Counted from the stretch's first letter, positions 36,272 to 45,889 are shown. The stretch: 64,000 nucleotides of DNA from Lentisphaeria bacterium (GCA_017503375.1 JAFVTF010000011.1:43463-107462); one strand, 5' to 3'. The notes: generated from the sequence alone by a model not told the origin. Program-made: numbers and translations.

Positions 36272-37041
36272 ATCTTGAACCGATCGGAATCTATCATTCC
36301 GCCCAGCGTTACCGTTTTGAAACGCCCAGACAAAGCGTATTCATTCACAATTCCGGAGTCATCGAACTTCAACACGGAATGAATTTTGAAACTGCATTGG
36401 AAGATTTGGATGGATTCGACCGGATATGGATAATTTTTCAATTCCATCTGAACAATAACTGGAAACCGAAAGTCCGTCCCCCCGTAGCTCCTGAAAAAGA
36501 ACGGATCGGAGTGTTTGCAACCCGTTCTCCTCACAGACCAAACCCGCTCGGAATGAGTTGTGTGAAACTGGAAAAAGTCGATGGATTGAAAATCTTTGTT
36601 CAGGATTGTGACTTGCTGGATGGTACTCCTGTATTCGATATCAAACCTTATATTCCAGCGGCAGATTCTTTCCCGGATTCCAGAATCGGATGGCTGGAAC
36701 GGGCTGTTATTCCCGAAGAATATAAAGTTGAAATCCTGCCAAAAGCTCTTGAAAAGCTGCTCTTTCTGAAAGAAAATGGATTCGATGCAGAAAACTTTTG
36801 TTATCTTCAATTAGGAAGTGATCCGTTAAATCCGGAACGGAAACGAATCGCTCAAACTGCGGATGGATATGAAATCGGATTCTGTACATGGAGAATCGCT
36901 TTTACAGTAAATGAAAAATATGTAGAAGTAAAAGATCTACGATCAAACTATTCTCCGGATGAATTGGTTGAAAATGCTCCGGACAAATATGGCGACAAAC
37001 AGCTGCACCGGAATTTTCTCAAAAAATGGATGAATGAGTGA
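36268..37041 (+). CDS. trmO: tRNA (t6A37) N6-methyltransferase TrmO
   Basis: 257 aa TsaA/YaeB family protein. Motifs: IGIYHSAQ, the SAM-site segment IGVFATRSPHRPNPLGMS and LLDGTPVFDIKPYIPAAD. TrmO methylates threonylcarbamoyl-adenosine in tRNA-Thr. The length matches the two-domain type, with a C-terminal extension after about residue 150. ATG 36268 overlaps the hydE stop; an upstream in-frame ATG would only add hydE-overlapping residues. Confidence 0.93.
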   Translation: MNLEPIGIYHSAQRYRFETPRQSVFIHNSGVIELQHGMNFETALEDLDGFDRIWIIFQFHLNNNWKPKVRPPVAPEKERIGVFATRSPHRPNPLGMSCVKLEKVDGLKIFVQDCDLLDGTPVFDIKPYIPAADSFPDSRIGWLERAVIPEEYKVEILPKALEKLLFLKENGFDAENFCYLQLGSDPLNPERKRIAQTADGYEIGFCTWRIAFTVNEKYVEVKDLRSNYSPDELVENAPDKYGDKQLHRNFLKKWMNE

Positions 37042-37077
37042 ATTTTTCCATTCTGAATACTTTCTCATACAGCCAAA

Positions 37078-37111
37078 CAAAAAGCCCGGAAATTGCTAAC
37101 CGGGCTTTTTT
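37078..37111. terminator. Two-way terminator between trmO and the secreted glycosidase
   Basis: AAAAAAGCCCGG (37078-37089) pairs perfectly with CCGGGCTTTTTT (37100-37111). It serves both convergent transcripts. Confidence 0.95.
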
Positions 37112-37124
37112 GTTTCTGACTCCA

Positions 37125-39539
37125 TTATTTTCCAGGAGGATCAGGCACAAACCAGAGAATGATCTCTTCCAGATAATCCTCTCTTCCGAGATAAAATTCC
37201 AATGCTGCAATTTCACGGGGAACAACCGCAGGGATATAGAATTGATCTTTCTGGATGGTCTTGCTGTCCATTTTTTCCAGTTTTCCATTTTTCGGATGGA
37301 GAAGGTGCTGGAAGTTGGGCGCATCGGCTTCCTGTCCGACGACAGCTGCACGGATTTCAGACTTATCAAGTTTGCCACGGATCATGCAGTAAGTTGTACC
37401 TTTTCCACGACGGCTCAAGTTTTTGGAATAGGTAAAGTTGGAGTTTTTCGGATTACTGATTCCGAGGAGCGCACAAGCTGCCAGTGAAGGATCACCGCCT
37501 TTCTTCAGACGGAGGGAACGATTTTCATCTGCTCCATATCTTCCATGATTGAAGATTTCAGCATGATCATTGACTTTTACGTTATGGATACTGTATTGAT
37601 CAAAGGATTCTTTGCTGTAACGGAGACCGGCGTGTTCATAGAATTCAGATTCCAGCAAAGCTCCGGAACCTGCTTCCAGTGTCAGTGAAATCTTCTGGAA
37701 ATATTTTCCGGCAGAAGCCATTTTTACTTCTTTTCCAGTAGCAAGGTCTTTGATCTTCTTCACGTTCAGCGGGAGTCTGATTTCCACTGTACGGGTATTG
37801 TCAAGATCACGGTTGACGATCACCCCAAACCACTTATCACCGGAGCGGAATCTTTCCACATTTGTCTTTGCATCCGTGGCAAAGAAAACAGGAAATTCAG
37901 CACGGCAACGATCAACAAGCAAAGATTCGTTTGCCCGGATCAGTTTCATAACGGAGCGGGTTGCAACCATCTGTTCCGTGGGTTTCCCACCGGGATGAAG
38001 CATTCCTGCACTCCATTCAAGTTCGATCGTTTTGTCAGTAAGCTTCTGCGTTTTCCAGGATGCCGCGATCTTTCCGCGTTTATCCATGGCAGCAACTTTT
38101 TTCTTATCGTCTGCCGTAACAGCCTTTTCCGGGGGAACCATCAGGGGAATATCGGAGTGATAAACATAGAAAATGATTCCTTTGCTGCCAAGCCGGAGAG
38201 CTTCCCAAATCTGCCATTTCGACTCTGCTTTTGTCGGCATTCTCCAATGGAGATAGCAACCTGGATAAACAATATATTTTCCGTTTTTATACCAATGACG
38301 TCCCCAGATATCGCCAAAAATCTGTCCCATGAACCAGCTGTGCTTGTTATGCCGTTCCGCAGAAAGATTAAAAAGGTTTAGCGCATTGGTAAATTCTGCC
38401 TGACCGACATTTCTGGGAGCCGGGAGCATAGTGGAATTTTCATCTGCAAAATAGTAAATATCTGTGCAAACAATGGGAAGTTTGCTGTCGCGCAAATAAG
38501 TAAGAGATGGACGGTTCATTACCACAACCACGCTGTCTCTGCCGGGGTCAGCCTTTTTCATAAGCGAGCAGAGATAGTCAGAGCTGTCCATATCGCAAAG
38601 CAGGGGTTCATCTTTCAGAACATAACCAAGCAGGGATTTAAAGTGACCGATCCTGGCGACTGTCTGATCAGCAAGACGATCCATCTGACCAAGAGAATCC
38701 AATCCGGTGTAGTAGATGGTATAGAGATCTGAATTGGTAAGAACACGGAGACCATGCTTTTCTGCAAGAGCAAGAACTTTAACCTGTTCATGGTTTCCGG
38801 GGAGGTTCACGAACCACAGGGTATCATAGCCGTTTTCTTTTGCAACCTTCATGCTGTGTTCAACAAACTGCCAAAACTCCATTTTAGCATAATCAGCATT
38901 CATTTTTGTGCGTTCCCAAGCCCAATACACCCCTGTCGGGAAAGCTTTTTTCAGCGGGGTGGAATTGGTTTGAGAGCTGATAGATTCCCTGTCAGACCAG
39001 GTGCCGTCAAGTTTCAGATTCATCTTTTGGAGCAGTACAAATCCATATCTTCCATTGGAATCATTTTTCTCCACATGACGCTGATACTTCAGGAAAAGAT
39101 ATCCCCTGTTTGCAGGAAGCTGAATTTTTCCGGAAGCAAGAGAACAATTCTGAATAAATTCTTTGGAATCAAGAGTTTTGTAAGTCACGCCATCCAGAGA
39201 ATAAGAAAGCGAAAGTTTCCGCTTGACTTTATCAGCAAAATTTGTTACGGAAGCAGACCATTCCAGAGCTTTCACAGGGCCGGGAGCCTTGATTTGAAGC
39301 GTAATATCTCCATTATATCCATAAATGGAAGCATATTTTTTATGTTTTTTGAGACGTCCTTCAGGAACCAGAAATTCCGCCGGGACTTTTCCTTTTTCAA
39401 AGGTAAAATTATGTTCATATTTCCATGAACTGTTGTTTGCAGAATAACCGGAAGCCGGCACCCTGTTGTTGACTTTGAATTCACTTGCAAACAATGCGGC
39501 TGCACCAAGCAATGCTGCAAGAATCAGTTTTTTCTTCAT
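37125..39539 (-). CDS. Large secreted glycosidase-like protein
   Basis: 804 aa with signal peptide MKKKLILAALLGAAALFAS. An N-terminal beta-sandwich (residues about 20-190) resembles a discoidin-like sugar-binding domain (ALEWSASVTNF, LSLSYSLDGVTYKTL). A TIM barrel at about 200-540 follows (TLWFVNLPGNHEQV, ARIGHFKSLLGYVLKDEPLL with a Glu at a likely acid/base position, then RLGSKGIIFYVYHSD), and then beta domains. The family is not recognised; GH42/GH-A-like enzymes have this look. AAAGGA lies before the ATG and the prepilin gene is 35 bp upstream, so the two form an operon. Confidence 0.72.
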   Translation of the reverse strand: MKKKLILAALLGAAALFASEFKVNNRVPASGYSANNSSWKYEHNFTFEKGKVPAEFLVPEGRLKKHKKYASIYGYNGDITLQIKAPGPVKALEWSASVTNFADKVKRKLSLSYSLDGVTYKTLDSKEFIQNCSLASGKIQLPANRGYLFLKYQRHVEKNDSNGRYGFVLLQKMNLKLDGTWSDRESISSQTNSTPLKKAFPTGVYWAWERTKMNADYAKMEFWQFVEHSMKVAKENGYDTLWFVNLPGNHEQVKVLALAEKHGLRVLTNSDLYTIYYTGLDSLGQMDRLADQTVARIGHFKSLLGYVLKDEPLLCDMDSSDYLCSLMKKADPGRDSVVVVMNRPSLTYLRDSKLPIVCTDIYYFADENSTMLPAPRNVGQAEFTNALNLFNLSAERHNKHSWFMGQIFGDIWGRHWYKNGKYIVYPGCYLHWRMPTKAESKWQIWEALRLGSKGIIFYVYHSDIPLMVPPEKAVTADDKKKVAAMDKRGKIAASWKTQKLTDKTIELEWSAGMLHPGGKPTEQMVATRSVMKLIRANESLLVDRCRAEFPVFFATDAKTNVERFRSGDKWFGVIVNRDLDNTRTVEIRLPLNVKKIKDLATGKEVKMASAGKYFQKISLTLEAGSGALLESEFYEHAGLRYSKESFDQYSIHNVKVNDHAEIFNHGRYGADENRSLRLKKGGDPSLAACALLGISNPKNSNFTYSKNLSRRGKGTTYCMIRGKLDKSEIRAAVVGQEADAPNFQHLLHPKNGKLEKMDSKTIQKDQFYIPAVVPREIAALEFYLGREDYLEEIILWFVPDPPGK

Positions 39540-39574
39540 CGTAGTTCCTTTGGTTGTATATTTGATTTAATGTG

Positions 39575-40381
39575 TTACTTTACCATATTGTATGCATTGA
39601 CCGGATAATGGAATTCACTTCCGAGGTTTGGAATATCTGAAAATTTATCAGTCGCCAAACGACTCTTCTCAACAGAGCCATCCTGAATCAGCATGACGGC
39701 TCGACCGCCATGATGTTTGGTTTCCATGTTGAAATCTGCCGTTCCGTAGTAGAAGTTGTTGTCGCCGTTTGATGCCGTTGTGTCATACATCACGGGAACT
39801 TTACTTGCACCGTAATTCAATTTATCTTTGCTGGGGCGGTACGGAGCGTAATACCCCTGAGAAGCACTGAGGAACTGTCCCAACCGCTTCAGGATGGCAT
39901 AGCTGCGGTTGACTTTTTTCGTGCCGGAACGTGTCCATGCATAATCGTAATAATCGACTCCGGGTGTTCTGGTCAGGTCACTTGGACAATCCATGATATG
40001 AACGTCCGTGATATACTTCATGTCTGTCATAACCTGAAACGGAGCTTTGCCGGGTTTTATGAACGGGAAGTAGTCGTTTTGATCATTCTCATAAAGTTTG
40101 AAGCTTAACCCAGCCTGTTTCAAATTATTGGTGCATGAAGCGGCACGCCCCTGTTCCCGTGCTTTGTTCAATGCAGGGAGCAGCATTCCGGCAAGAATAG
40201 CAATAATTGCAATCACTACAAGAAGTTCTATCAGGGTAAAGCATGCTTTACCCTGCCCATGGGCAGGGGGCTGATAACTACACTCAACGGGTGTTTTTTT
40301 CAGAGAAAATGAGTTCAAAGTAAAACCTCCTTGGCGCACTCTGAATGACTGATGCAATAGAAAAGATCCAAACAATGTCAT
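39575..40381 (-). CDS. Prepilin-like secreted protein with an unusual N-terminal extension
   Basis: 268 aa. The helix [18 protein letters not shown] begins only at about residue 48, far later than the 11 residues usual here. The extension encodes [10 protein letters not shown] from a pair of perfect DNA palindromes (see 40233-40268). The extracellular part resembles the other prepilins ([34 protein letters not shown]). ATG 40381 was chosen because AAAGGTGG is 5 bases upstream. It is the first gene of a two-gene operon with the glycosidase. Confidence 0.85.
   Translation of the reverse strand: MTLFGSFLLHQSFRVRQGGFTLNSFSLKKTPVECSYQPPAHGQGKACFTLIELLVVIAIIAILAGMLLPALNKAREQGRAASCTNNLKQAGLSFKLYENDQNDYFPFIKPGKAPFQVMTDMKYITDVHIMDCPSDLTRTPGVDYYDYAWTRSGTKKVNRSYAILKRLGQFLSASQGYYAPYRPSKDKLNYGASKVPVMYDTTASNGDNNFYYGTADFNMETKHHGGRAVMLIQDGSVEKSRLATDKFSDIPNLGSEFHYPVNAYNMVK
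40233..40268. repeat. Two overlapping perfect palindromes inside a prepilin gene
   Basis: 40233-40254 is a perfect 22-bp palindrome centred on GCATGC. 40251-40268 is a perfect 18-bp palindrome centred on CCATGG (CCCTGCCCATGGGCAGGG). They share CCCT at 40251-40254. On the minus strand they encode the residues just before the prepilin helix, so the element stays in frame. Confidence 0.9.
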
Positions 40382-40479
40382 TTTTACCACCTTTTATTTA
40401 AAATGATTGAATTTGAATACTATACCTCAGTACTCTATTTTTTCAAGGATAATTCAAAAGATTAACCTGTAAAAAACAG

Positions 40480-40505
40480 ATAAGAAAGGGCTGCAACCGC
40501 AGCCC
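40480..40505 (-). terminator. Rho-independent terminator after ychF
   Basis: On the minus strand GGGCTGC-GGTT-GCAGCCC (40505-40488) is followed by TTTCTTA. It closes the oxidoreductase-ychF transcript. Confidence 0.85.
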
Positions 40506-40525
40506 CTGAATCTTTTTATCAGAAA

Positions 40526-41626
40526 TCACACGTTGAAACGGATGAACACACAGTCTCCATCCTGAACAACATATTCTTTCCCTTCGATCCGGAGTTTTCC
40601 GGCTTCTTTGGCGGCGTTCCAGCTGCCGTACTGAACAAGATCATCATAGGATTCCACTTCCATACGGATGAATCCGCGTTCCATATCAGTATGGATCTTT
40701 CCGGCTGCCTGCGGTGCAAGCGCATTCCTTGTGACAGTCCAGGCACGTGTTTCATCGGTTCCGGTCGTGAAGAATGTGATATAATCCAGCAGACTGTAAC
40801 CCATGTTGATCACGCGTTCAAGTCCGCTTTCCGTAACTCCCAGATCTTCCAGGAAGACCTTTGCATCTTCAGCGGAAAGCTGTGCCAGTTCTTCTTCCAA
40901 TTTTGCACAAACGGGGACAACCTGCATTCCATGTTTTGCGGCAGTTGCAATCAGCTCTTTGGAAAGATCACTCTTGCCGAATTCGTGAAATGCTTCTTCA
41001 TCGGTATTCGCACAAACAAATGCAGGTGTCAATGTGAGCAGCTGCAGCTCTTTTGCGATCCGGGACTGTTTTTCATCAGCGGTATCGTAGGAAGGCCGTT
41101 CCCCGTTTTCCAGCTGTTTGATGAAGGAAGTGATCAGCTCCACTTCGATCTTAAGATCAGGATCTCCGCTGCGGAGAGCTTTCTTGCCGTGGTCCAGACG
41201 CTTCTGCAGAAGGTCAAGGTCCGCAAGCATCAGTTCGGTAAGAATCAGTTCCAGGTCACGGCTGGGATTGACAGAGCCTCCGACATGAACCACATCGTCA
41301 TCCGTAAACAGGCGGACAACATGAGCCACTGCATCAACGTTGCGGATGTTCCCGAGAAACTTGTTTCCAAGTCCCTGTCCCTGACTTGCACCTTCAACCA
41401 GACCTGCAATGTCGATGAACTTCATCGTTGTCGGAACGATTCTGGCAGATTTTTCAATTTTTGCCAGAACATCCAGACGGGGATCCGGAACCGGAACGAT
41501 TCCGGTGTTCGGCTCAATAGTACAGAAGGGGAAGTTCGCCGCAACAGCGCCGCCCTTGCAGAGAGCATTAAACAAAGTGGATTTTCCCACATTGGGCAAT
41601 CCGACAAAACCACATGCAAAACCCAT
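40526..41626 (-). CDS. ychF: Ribosome-associated ATPase/GTPase YchF (OLA1 type)
   Basis: 366 aa, normal length. GFVGLPNVGKSTLFNALCKG is the P-loop and KFIDIAGLVEGASQGQGLGN the G3 region. The G4 position reads FVCANTDE, in place of NKxD, which fits the ATP preference of YchF. The C-terminal TGS-like domain ends REYVVQDGDCVFIRF-like. AGGAAAG precedes the ATG. It lies 17 bp behind the oxidoreductase genes. Confidence 0.96.
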   Translation of the reverse strand: MGFACGFVGLPNVGKSTLFNALCKGGAVAANFPFCTIEPNTGIVPVPDPRLDVLAKIEKSARIVPTTMKFIDIAGLVEGASQGQGLGNKFLGNIRNVDAVAHVVRLFTDDDVVHVGGSVNPSRDLELILTELMLADLDLLQKRLDHGKKALRSGDPDLKIEVELITSFIKQLENGERPSYDTADEKQSRIAKELQLLTLTPAFVCANTDEEAFHEFGKSDLSKELIATAAKHGMQVVPVCAKLEEELAQLSAEDAKVFLEDLGVTESGLERVINMGYSLLDYITFFTTGTDETRAWTVTRNALAPQAAGKIHTDMERGFIRMEVESYDDLVQYGSWNAAKEAGKLRIEGKEYVVQDGDCVFIRFNV

Positions 41627-41643
41627 GTTATGTCTTTCCTATC

Positions 41644-43680
41644 TTATTCTTTCGTTTTCCAATCCAGTGCGCCCACAGGACATTCTTCAATACATTTTCC
41701 GCAATCGGTACATGCAAGCGGCAGAACACTGCCGAACGCTGTTCCGATCCGTGTTCCGAAACCGCGCTGCATTGCTGCAAGCAGGTGCTTGTTCACCACT
41801 TCTCCGCAAATCTTCACGCAGATACCGCAGCGAAGACACTTGCGGGGATCGCGGATGATTGCCGGATGACGGGTATCAGCTTTTCCGCAGCTGCGTTCCC
41901 CCTTGAACATATCGGGCTTGACACCAAGCGTTTCGGAATGTTTCTTCAGTTTACATTCACCCTTTGCGGTACAGGAACATTCAATGCAGCGTTCGCCTTC
42001 CTTCATGATCTTGTCCGCCGGAATCGTCGGGAACAATTCTGTGAAAGTGGTTTTCCGCTGTTCCATCGGGATGAACTCCGGTTCCACACGGTCTGCTTTG
42101 GAAACTTCGTGCAGATAAACCAGATCATCGGTGGAGAGGGAACTCCAGTGTCCGCGGGAAACATTGAACACAGGCGGTTCAATATGTTTGCGTCCGGCAA
42201 AGAAATCAACCGCAGAAAGAGCTGCTTTCCGTCCGGCTGCAACCGCTTCAACAACAGTAGCAGGACCGCTGACGCAATCCCCTGCAGCAAAGACGTTTTC
42301 AAAACCATCCACTTTCAGGTCATCGGCATTGACGGAGATATCTCCGCGTTTTGTTGCAGTAGCTTCTGTCGGGCAGATGGTTCTCTGTCCGATCGCTGCG
42401 ATGATGGTATCGGCTTCCAGATCAAATTCAGAACCGGGAACAGGTTCCGGTTTCCGTCTTCCGGAGGCATCAGGTTCGCCAAGCTGCATCTTGCAGCAGG
42501 TGAGAGCCAGTTTTCCGTTTTCCAGTTTTTTGACAGCGATAGGGGCTGTCAGCAGTTCCAATTTTGCACCTTCTTCCACTGCTTCATCCACTTCGATTGC
42601 CTGTGCAGGCATCTCTTTCCGGGTTCTGCGGTAGACGATCGTCACATCTCCGCCGAGACGGATCGCTGTTCTGGCGCAGTCCATGGCTGTATTTCCGCCG
42701 CCGACCACCAGCGTTTTACCGAGGTTCGGCAAATCTTTCCAGTTGTGAGCAGCAATATTTTCCAACCAGCGGATTCCCTGTTCTGCAAATTCTTCCCCTT
42801 CCACTCTCATGGAACTGGGGGACCAGGAACCAACTGCAAGGATCACACCGTCATACTTTTTGGAAAGATCGGCAATCGTGATGTCTTTTCCAAGTTCTTT
42901 TCCGTATTGAATGGTCACATCCATCTTTTCAAAATGGGCAAGTTCTTTGCGGAGTGTTGCTTTGGGAAGACGGAATTCGGGGATACCGTAACGGAGCATA
43001 CCTCCGGCTTCAGGCATTTTTTCATAAATATCAGCTTGAACCCCTTCCAGACGGAGATAGTATGCTGCGGAGAATCCCGCAGGACCGGCTCCGACAATGG
43101 CAACTTTTTTGCCGTTGAGCGGCGGAAGTTCTTCCATGTAGGAATCATAATGAAGATCAGCCGCAAGCCGTTTGAAATCGTTGATGGAGACCGGCTTGGA
43201 ATCAATATTCCGGCGGCAGTCACGTTCACAGAACCGGGGGCAGACTCTGCCGATGGACATGGGCAGGGGAATCCGCTGTTTGATGATTTTCAGAGCTTTC
43301 AGGAAATCACCCTGTTTTCCTGCGCGGACATATTCCTCCACAGAAGCGTGGGCTGGACAGGCCATGGTACAGGGGGCTTCGCAGTCTCCGCTGTGTTCGG
43401 AAAGAAGCAATCCCAAAGCTGTCCGGCGCATCTGCTTGACTTCTTCGGAAGATGCATCGATTTCCTGACCTTCGCTAGGGCAGGCGGAACATGAGGGAAG
43501 GAATTTCCCTGTTTTCATATCTTTCACCACACAGACAAAGCAGGATGTGGTTCTGGAAATTTTCTGGTTATAACAGAGTGTCGGAATCTTGATCCCGGCA
43601 GCTTCAGCAGCTTTCAGGATGGTATCCCCCGGCTGGGCGACACGATCCATACCATCTATTTTGAAATGAATTTCTGACAT
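41644..43680 (-). CDS. NuoG/HydA-N-terminus plus GltD-type flavoprotein fusion subunit (Stn/Nfn-like)
   Basis: 678 aa. In order: a 2Fe-2S ferredoxin domain (residues 1-75, LCYNQKISRTTSCFVC), a His/Cys cluster region, and a GltD/NfnB-like domain with CEAPCTMACPAH and RVCPRFCERDCRR clusters. Next come FAD loop VGAGPAGFSAAYYL, NAD(P) loop VVGGGNTAMDCARTA and FAAGDCVSGPATVVEAVAAG. The C-terminus carries CIECSCTAKGEC and two 4Fe-4S motifs (CLRCGICVKIC, CTDCGKCIEECP). There is no H-cluster domain, so it is not a hydrogenase. With the two upstream genes it forms a three-subunit NAD(P)/ferredoxin enzyme like the Sporomusa-type transhydrogenase. ATG 43680 has GGAG 8 bases upstream. Confidence 0.85.
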   Translation of the reverse strand: MSEIHFKIDGMDRVAQPGDTILKAAEAAGIKIPTLCYNQKISRTTSCFVCVVKDMKTGKFLPSCSACPSEGQEIDASSEEVKQMRRTALGLLLSEHSGDCEAPCTMACPAHASVEEYVRAGKQGDFLKALKIIKQRIPLPMSIGRVCPRFCERDCRRNIDSKPVSINDFKRLAADLHYDSYMEELPPLNGKKVAIVGAGPAGFSAAYYLRLEGVQADIYEKMPEAGGMLRYGIPEFRLPKATLRKELAHFEKMDVTIQYGKELGKDITIADLSKKYDGVILAVGSWSPSSMRVEGEEFAEQGIRWLENIAAHNWKDLPNLGKTLVVGGGNTAMDCARTAIRLGGDVTIVYRRTRKEMPAQAIEVDEAVEEGAKLELLTAPIAVKKLENGKLALTCCKMQLGEPDASGRRKPEPVPGSEFDLEADTIIAAIGQRTICPTEATATKRGDISVNADDLKVDGFENVFAAGDCVSGPATVVEAVAAGRKAALSAVDFFAGRKHIEPPVFNVSRGHWSSLSTDDLVYLHEVSKADRVEPEFIPMEQRKTTFTELFPTIPADKIMKEGERCIECSCTAKGECKLKKHSETLGVKPDMFKGERSCGKADTRHPAIIRDPRKCLRCGICVKICGEVVNKHLLAAMQRGFGTRIGTAFGSVLPLACTDCGKCIEECPVGALDWKTKE

Positions 43681-43694
43681 GACAGATTCTCCGG

Positions 43695-45431
43695 TCACTT
43701 GTTGTTGGAGTTGAACCCTTCGCCGCGGGGAACGCGCTGAATGGTCTTTTTCGGGCAGAGTTCTTTACAGGAATTGCACTTGATGCACTTTGCATTGTCA
43801 ATGACAAAGTTTTCATCAATCGCACCCACAGGACATGTTCTGCGGCAAAGTCCGCATTTGATACAGTTTTCGGGATTCAGTTTCAAATCCACCAGTGCAG
43901 AACAGGCAAGAGAAGGACAAACTTTTTCCTTCACGTGGGCTTCATATTCATTCCGGAAATAACGGAGCGTGGAAAGTGCCGGGTTGGGAGCTGTCTGACC
44001 CAATCCGCACAAAGCACCCATCCGGATTTTCGGACCGATATCTTCCAGAAATGCAATATCTTCTTCTGTTCCGTTTCCTTCCGTGATCCGCTGCAATGTT
44101 TCATACATGCGTTTCGTTCCGACACGGCAGAATGTGCATTTTCCGCAGGATTCTTTGTGGGTGAAAGAAAGGAAGTAACGGGCAGTTTCCACCATACAGC
44201 GGTCGTTTCCGATCACGATCAAACCGCCGGAACCCATGATGGCTCCCAGTTCTTTCAGGGAATCGTAATCGACTTTGACATCGAACTTGTCAGCGGGAAT
44301 ACATCCGCCGGAAGGTCCGCCTGTCTGAACTGCTTTGACGGTTCCGGGTTTTGCTCCGCCGATTTCATAAACGATTTCAGCCAGAGTAACACCCATGGGA
44401 ACTTCCGCCAGACCGGGATTCTTCAAGTCTCCGGCAAGTGCAAAAATCTTTGTTCCTGTACTCTTCGGTGTTCCGATCTTTGCATAATTTTCTGCACCAT
44501 AATTCAAAACAGGGGCGATATTTGCAAAGGTTTCCACGTTATTGATAGAGGTGGGCAAACCGTTCCATCCGCTGTCGGTGGGGAAGGGCGGACGGAATCT
44601 GGGCTGACCGCGCTTTCCTTCCAGAGAGGCGATCATTGCGGTTTCTTCCCCGCAGACAAATGCTCCGGCACCTTCCTTGATGACGATATCCAGAGGCTTT
44701 TCTCTTCCGGGAAGCATGTCATAACCGGCTTTTTTGATCTCTGCAATGGCAATAGTCAAATGTTCGATCGCCATGGGATATTCCGCACGGCAGTAAATGA
44801 AGATTTTTGTAGCTCCGGTTGCATAAGCTCCGATCAGCATCCCTTCCAGAACCTGATAAGGCACGCTTTCCATCATGGAACGGTCCATGAACGCACCGGG
44901 GTCGCCTTCGTCAGCGTTACAGATCATGACTTTTTCCGGATTCTGTTTTGCTGCGAGGAAACTCCATTTCATTCCTGTGGGGAATCCAGCACCGCCGCGG
45001 CCGCGCAATCCGCTCTTTTTGAGTTCTTCGATCACTTCAGCGGGTTTCATTACGGTGCATTTTGCAAGGGCGGAAAAACCGTCATTGGCTTTGTATTCTT
45101 CAATATCGCAGGGAACAATTCTTCCTGCAAGTTTTGTCACAAAAACCATCTCATTTTTCTTGCGGAGCGCGGGGATTTCAAATCTTCCATCTTCGGAAAG
45201 AGCAAGAATTTTCTGTGCGGTATCTGCTGTCCCCTGAACGCGGGAATAAAAAACAGGTTCGGAATCCGTTTCCACTTCCACTATGGGTTCACAATAGCAA
45301 TGTCCGATACATCCGACACCCACAACCGGAATATCTCCGGCAATTTTTTTGAGTTCATCGAACACCGCCTGAGCACCTGCTGCAAGCCCGCAGGATGCCA
45401 TCCCGACTTTGATACGTTTGATCTGTGCCAT
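43695..45431 (-). CDS. NuoF/HydB-like NADH-binding flavoprotein subunit
   Basis: 578 aa. An N-terminal thioredoxin-like 2Fe-2S domain (residues 1-95, GMASCGLAAG, GCIGHCYCEP) comes first. Then the FMN/NADH domain has LRGRGGAGFPTGMKWSF and GAGAFVCGEETAMIASLEG, followed by GGPSGG, the 4Fe-4S motif ESCGKCTFCRVGTKRM, and two C-terminal ferredoxin clusters (CIKCGLCRRTCPVGAI, CIKCNSCKELCPKKTI). This layout is that of HydB of bifurcating hydrogenases and StnB-type subunits, longer than plain NuoF. ATG 45431 was chosen over GTG 45440, which overlaps the nuoE-like stop. Confidence 0.9.
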   Translation of the reverse strand: MAQIKRIKVGMASCGLAAGAQAVFDELKKIAGDIPVVGVGCIGHCYCEPIVEVETDSEPVFYSRVQGTADTAQKILALSEDGRFEIPALRKKNEMVFVTKLAGRIVPCDIEEYKANDGFSALAKCTVMKPAEVIEELKKSGLRGRGGAGFPTGMKWSFLAAKQNPEKVMICNADEGDPGAFMDRSMMESVPYQVLEGMLIGAYATGATKIFIYCRAEYPMAIEHLTIAIAEIKKAGYDMLPGREKPLDIVIKEGAGAFVCGEETAMIASLEGKRGQPRFRPPFPTDSGWNGLPTSINNVETFANIAPVLNYGAENYAKIGTPKSTGTKIFALAGDLKNPGLAEVPMGVTLAEIVYEIGGAKPGTVKAVQTGGPSGGCIPADKFDVKVDYDSLKELGAIMGSGGLIVIGNDRCMVETARYFLSFTHKESCGKCTFCRVGTKRMYETLQRITEGNGTEEDIAFLEDIGPKIRMGALCGLGQTAPNPALSTLRYFRNEYEAHVKEKVCPSLACSALVDLKLNPENCIKCGLCRRTCPVGAIDENFVIDNAKCIKCNSCKELCPKKTIQRVPRGEGFNSNNK

Positions 45432-45436
45432 GATGA

Positions 45437-45889
45437 TCACATCTTTCTGTATTCATTGAGGACGCGGACAAGTTTTTTCCGGTCGAGGTTGCCATAGACT
45501 TTACCGTTGACGGACATGACAGGAGCCAGACTGCAGCATCCGAGACAAGCCACGACTTGAATGGAAAATCTGCCTTCTGAATCTGTTTCCCCATCTTTGA
45601 TTCCGAGTTCCGCTTCCAGCCACTGCTGAATCTGCGGGGAACCTTTGATATGACAGGCTGTTCCGTCACAGACACTGATCTGGAATCTGCCCGGTTTGAT
45701 CCGTTTGAACTGAGCATAAAATGTAAGAACGCCTTCGACTTCAGCAGGAGCCATGCCGAAATGGGCGGCAACGGCTTCAATCGCTTCATCCGAGACGTAC
45801 CCTTCCTGCTGCTGAACGAGCTGAAGACCTTTGATCAGACTGCTCCGATCGGTCCCCAGTTCTTTCAAAAAGGAAAATTCTGCAGACAT
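45437..45889 (-). CDS. NuoE/HydC-like 2Fe-2S thioredoxin-fold subunit
   Basis: 150 aa. QEGYVSDEAIEAVAAHFGM, EVEGVLTFYAQF and the four cluster cysteines in SVCDGTACHIKG (CxxxxC) and VACLGCCSLAPVM (CxxxC) define the family. It accepts electrons from the NuoF-like partner. AAGGAG 9 bases upstream fixes the ATG at 45889. First gene of the oxidoreductase-ychF operon; its promoter region borders the AT-rich accessory patch. Confidence 0.93.
   Translation of the reverse strand: MSAEFSFLKELGTDRSSLIKGLQLVQQQEGYVSDEAIEAVAAHFGMAPAEVEGVLTFYAQFKRIKPGRFQISVCDGTACHIKGSPQIQQWLEAELGIKDGETDSEGRFSIQVVACLGCCSLAPVMSVNGKVYGNLDRKKLVRVLNEYRKM

Noticed and set aside
41614..43494. 626-codon plus-strand open frame
   Set aside because: Antisense of the GltD-fusion subunit; Cys/Phe/His-rich translation typical of shadow frames.
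41644..43680. Iron-only hydrogenase catalytic subunit
   Set aside because: It has the ferredoxin-like head but no H-cluster motifs; the rest is GltD-like flavoprotein.
43935..45497. 520-codon plus-strand open frame
   Set aside because: Antisense of the NuoF-like gene, same shadow composition.
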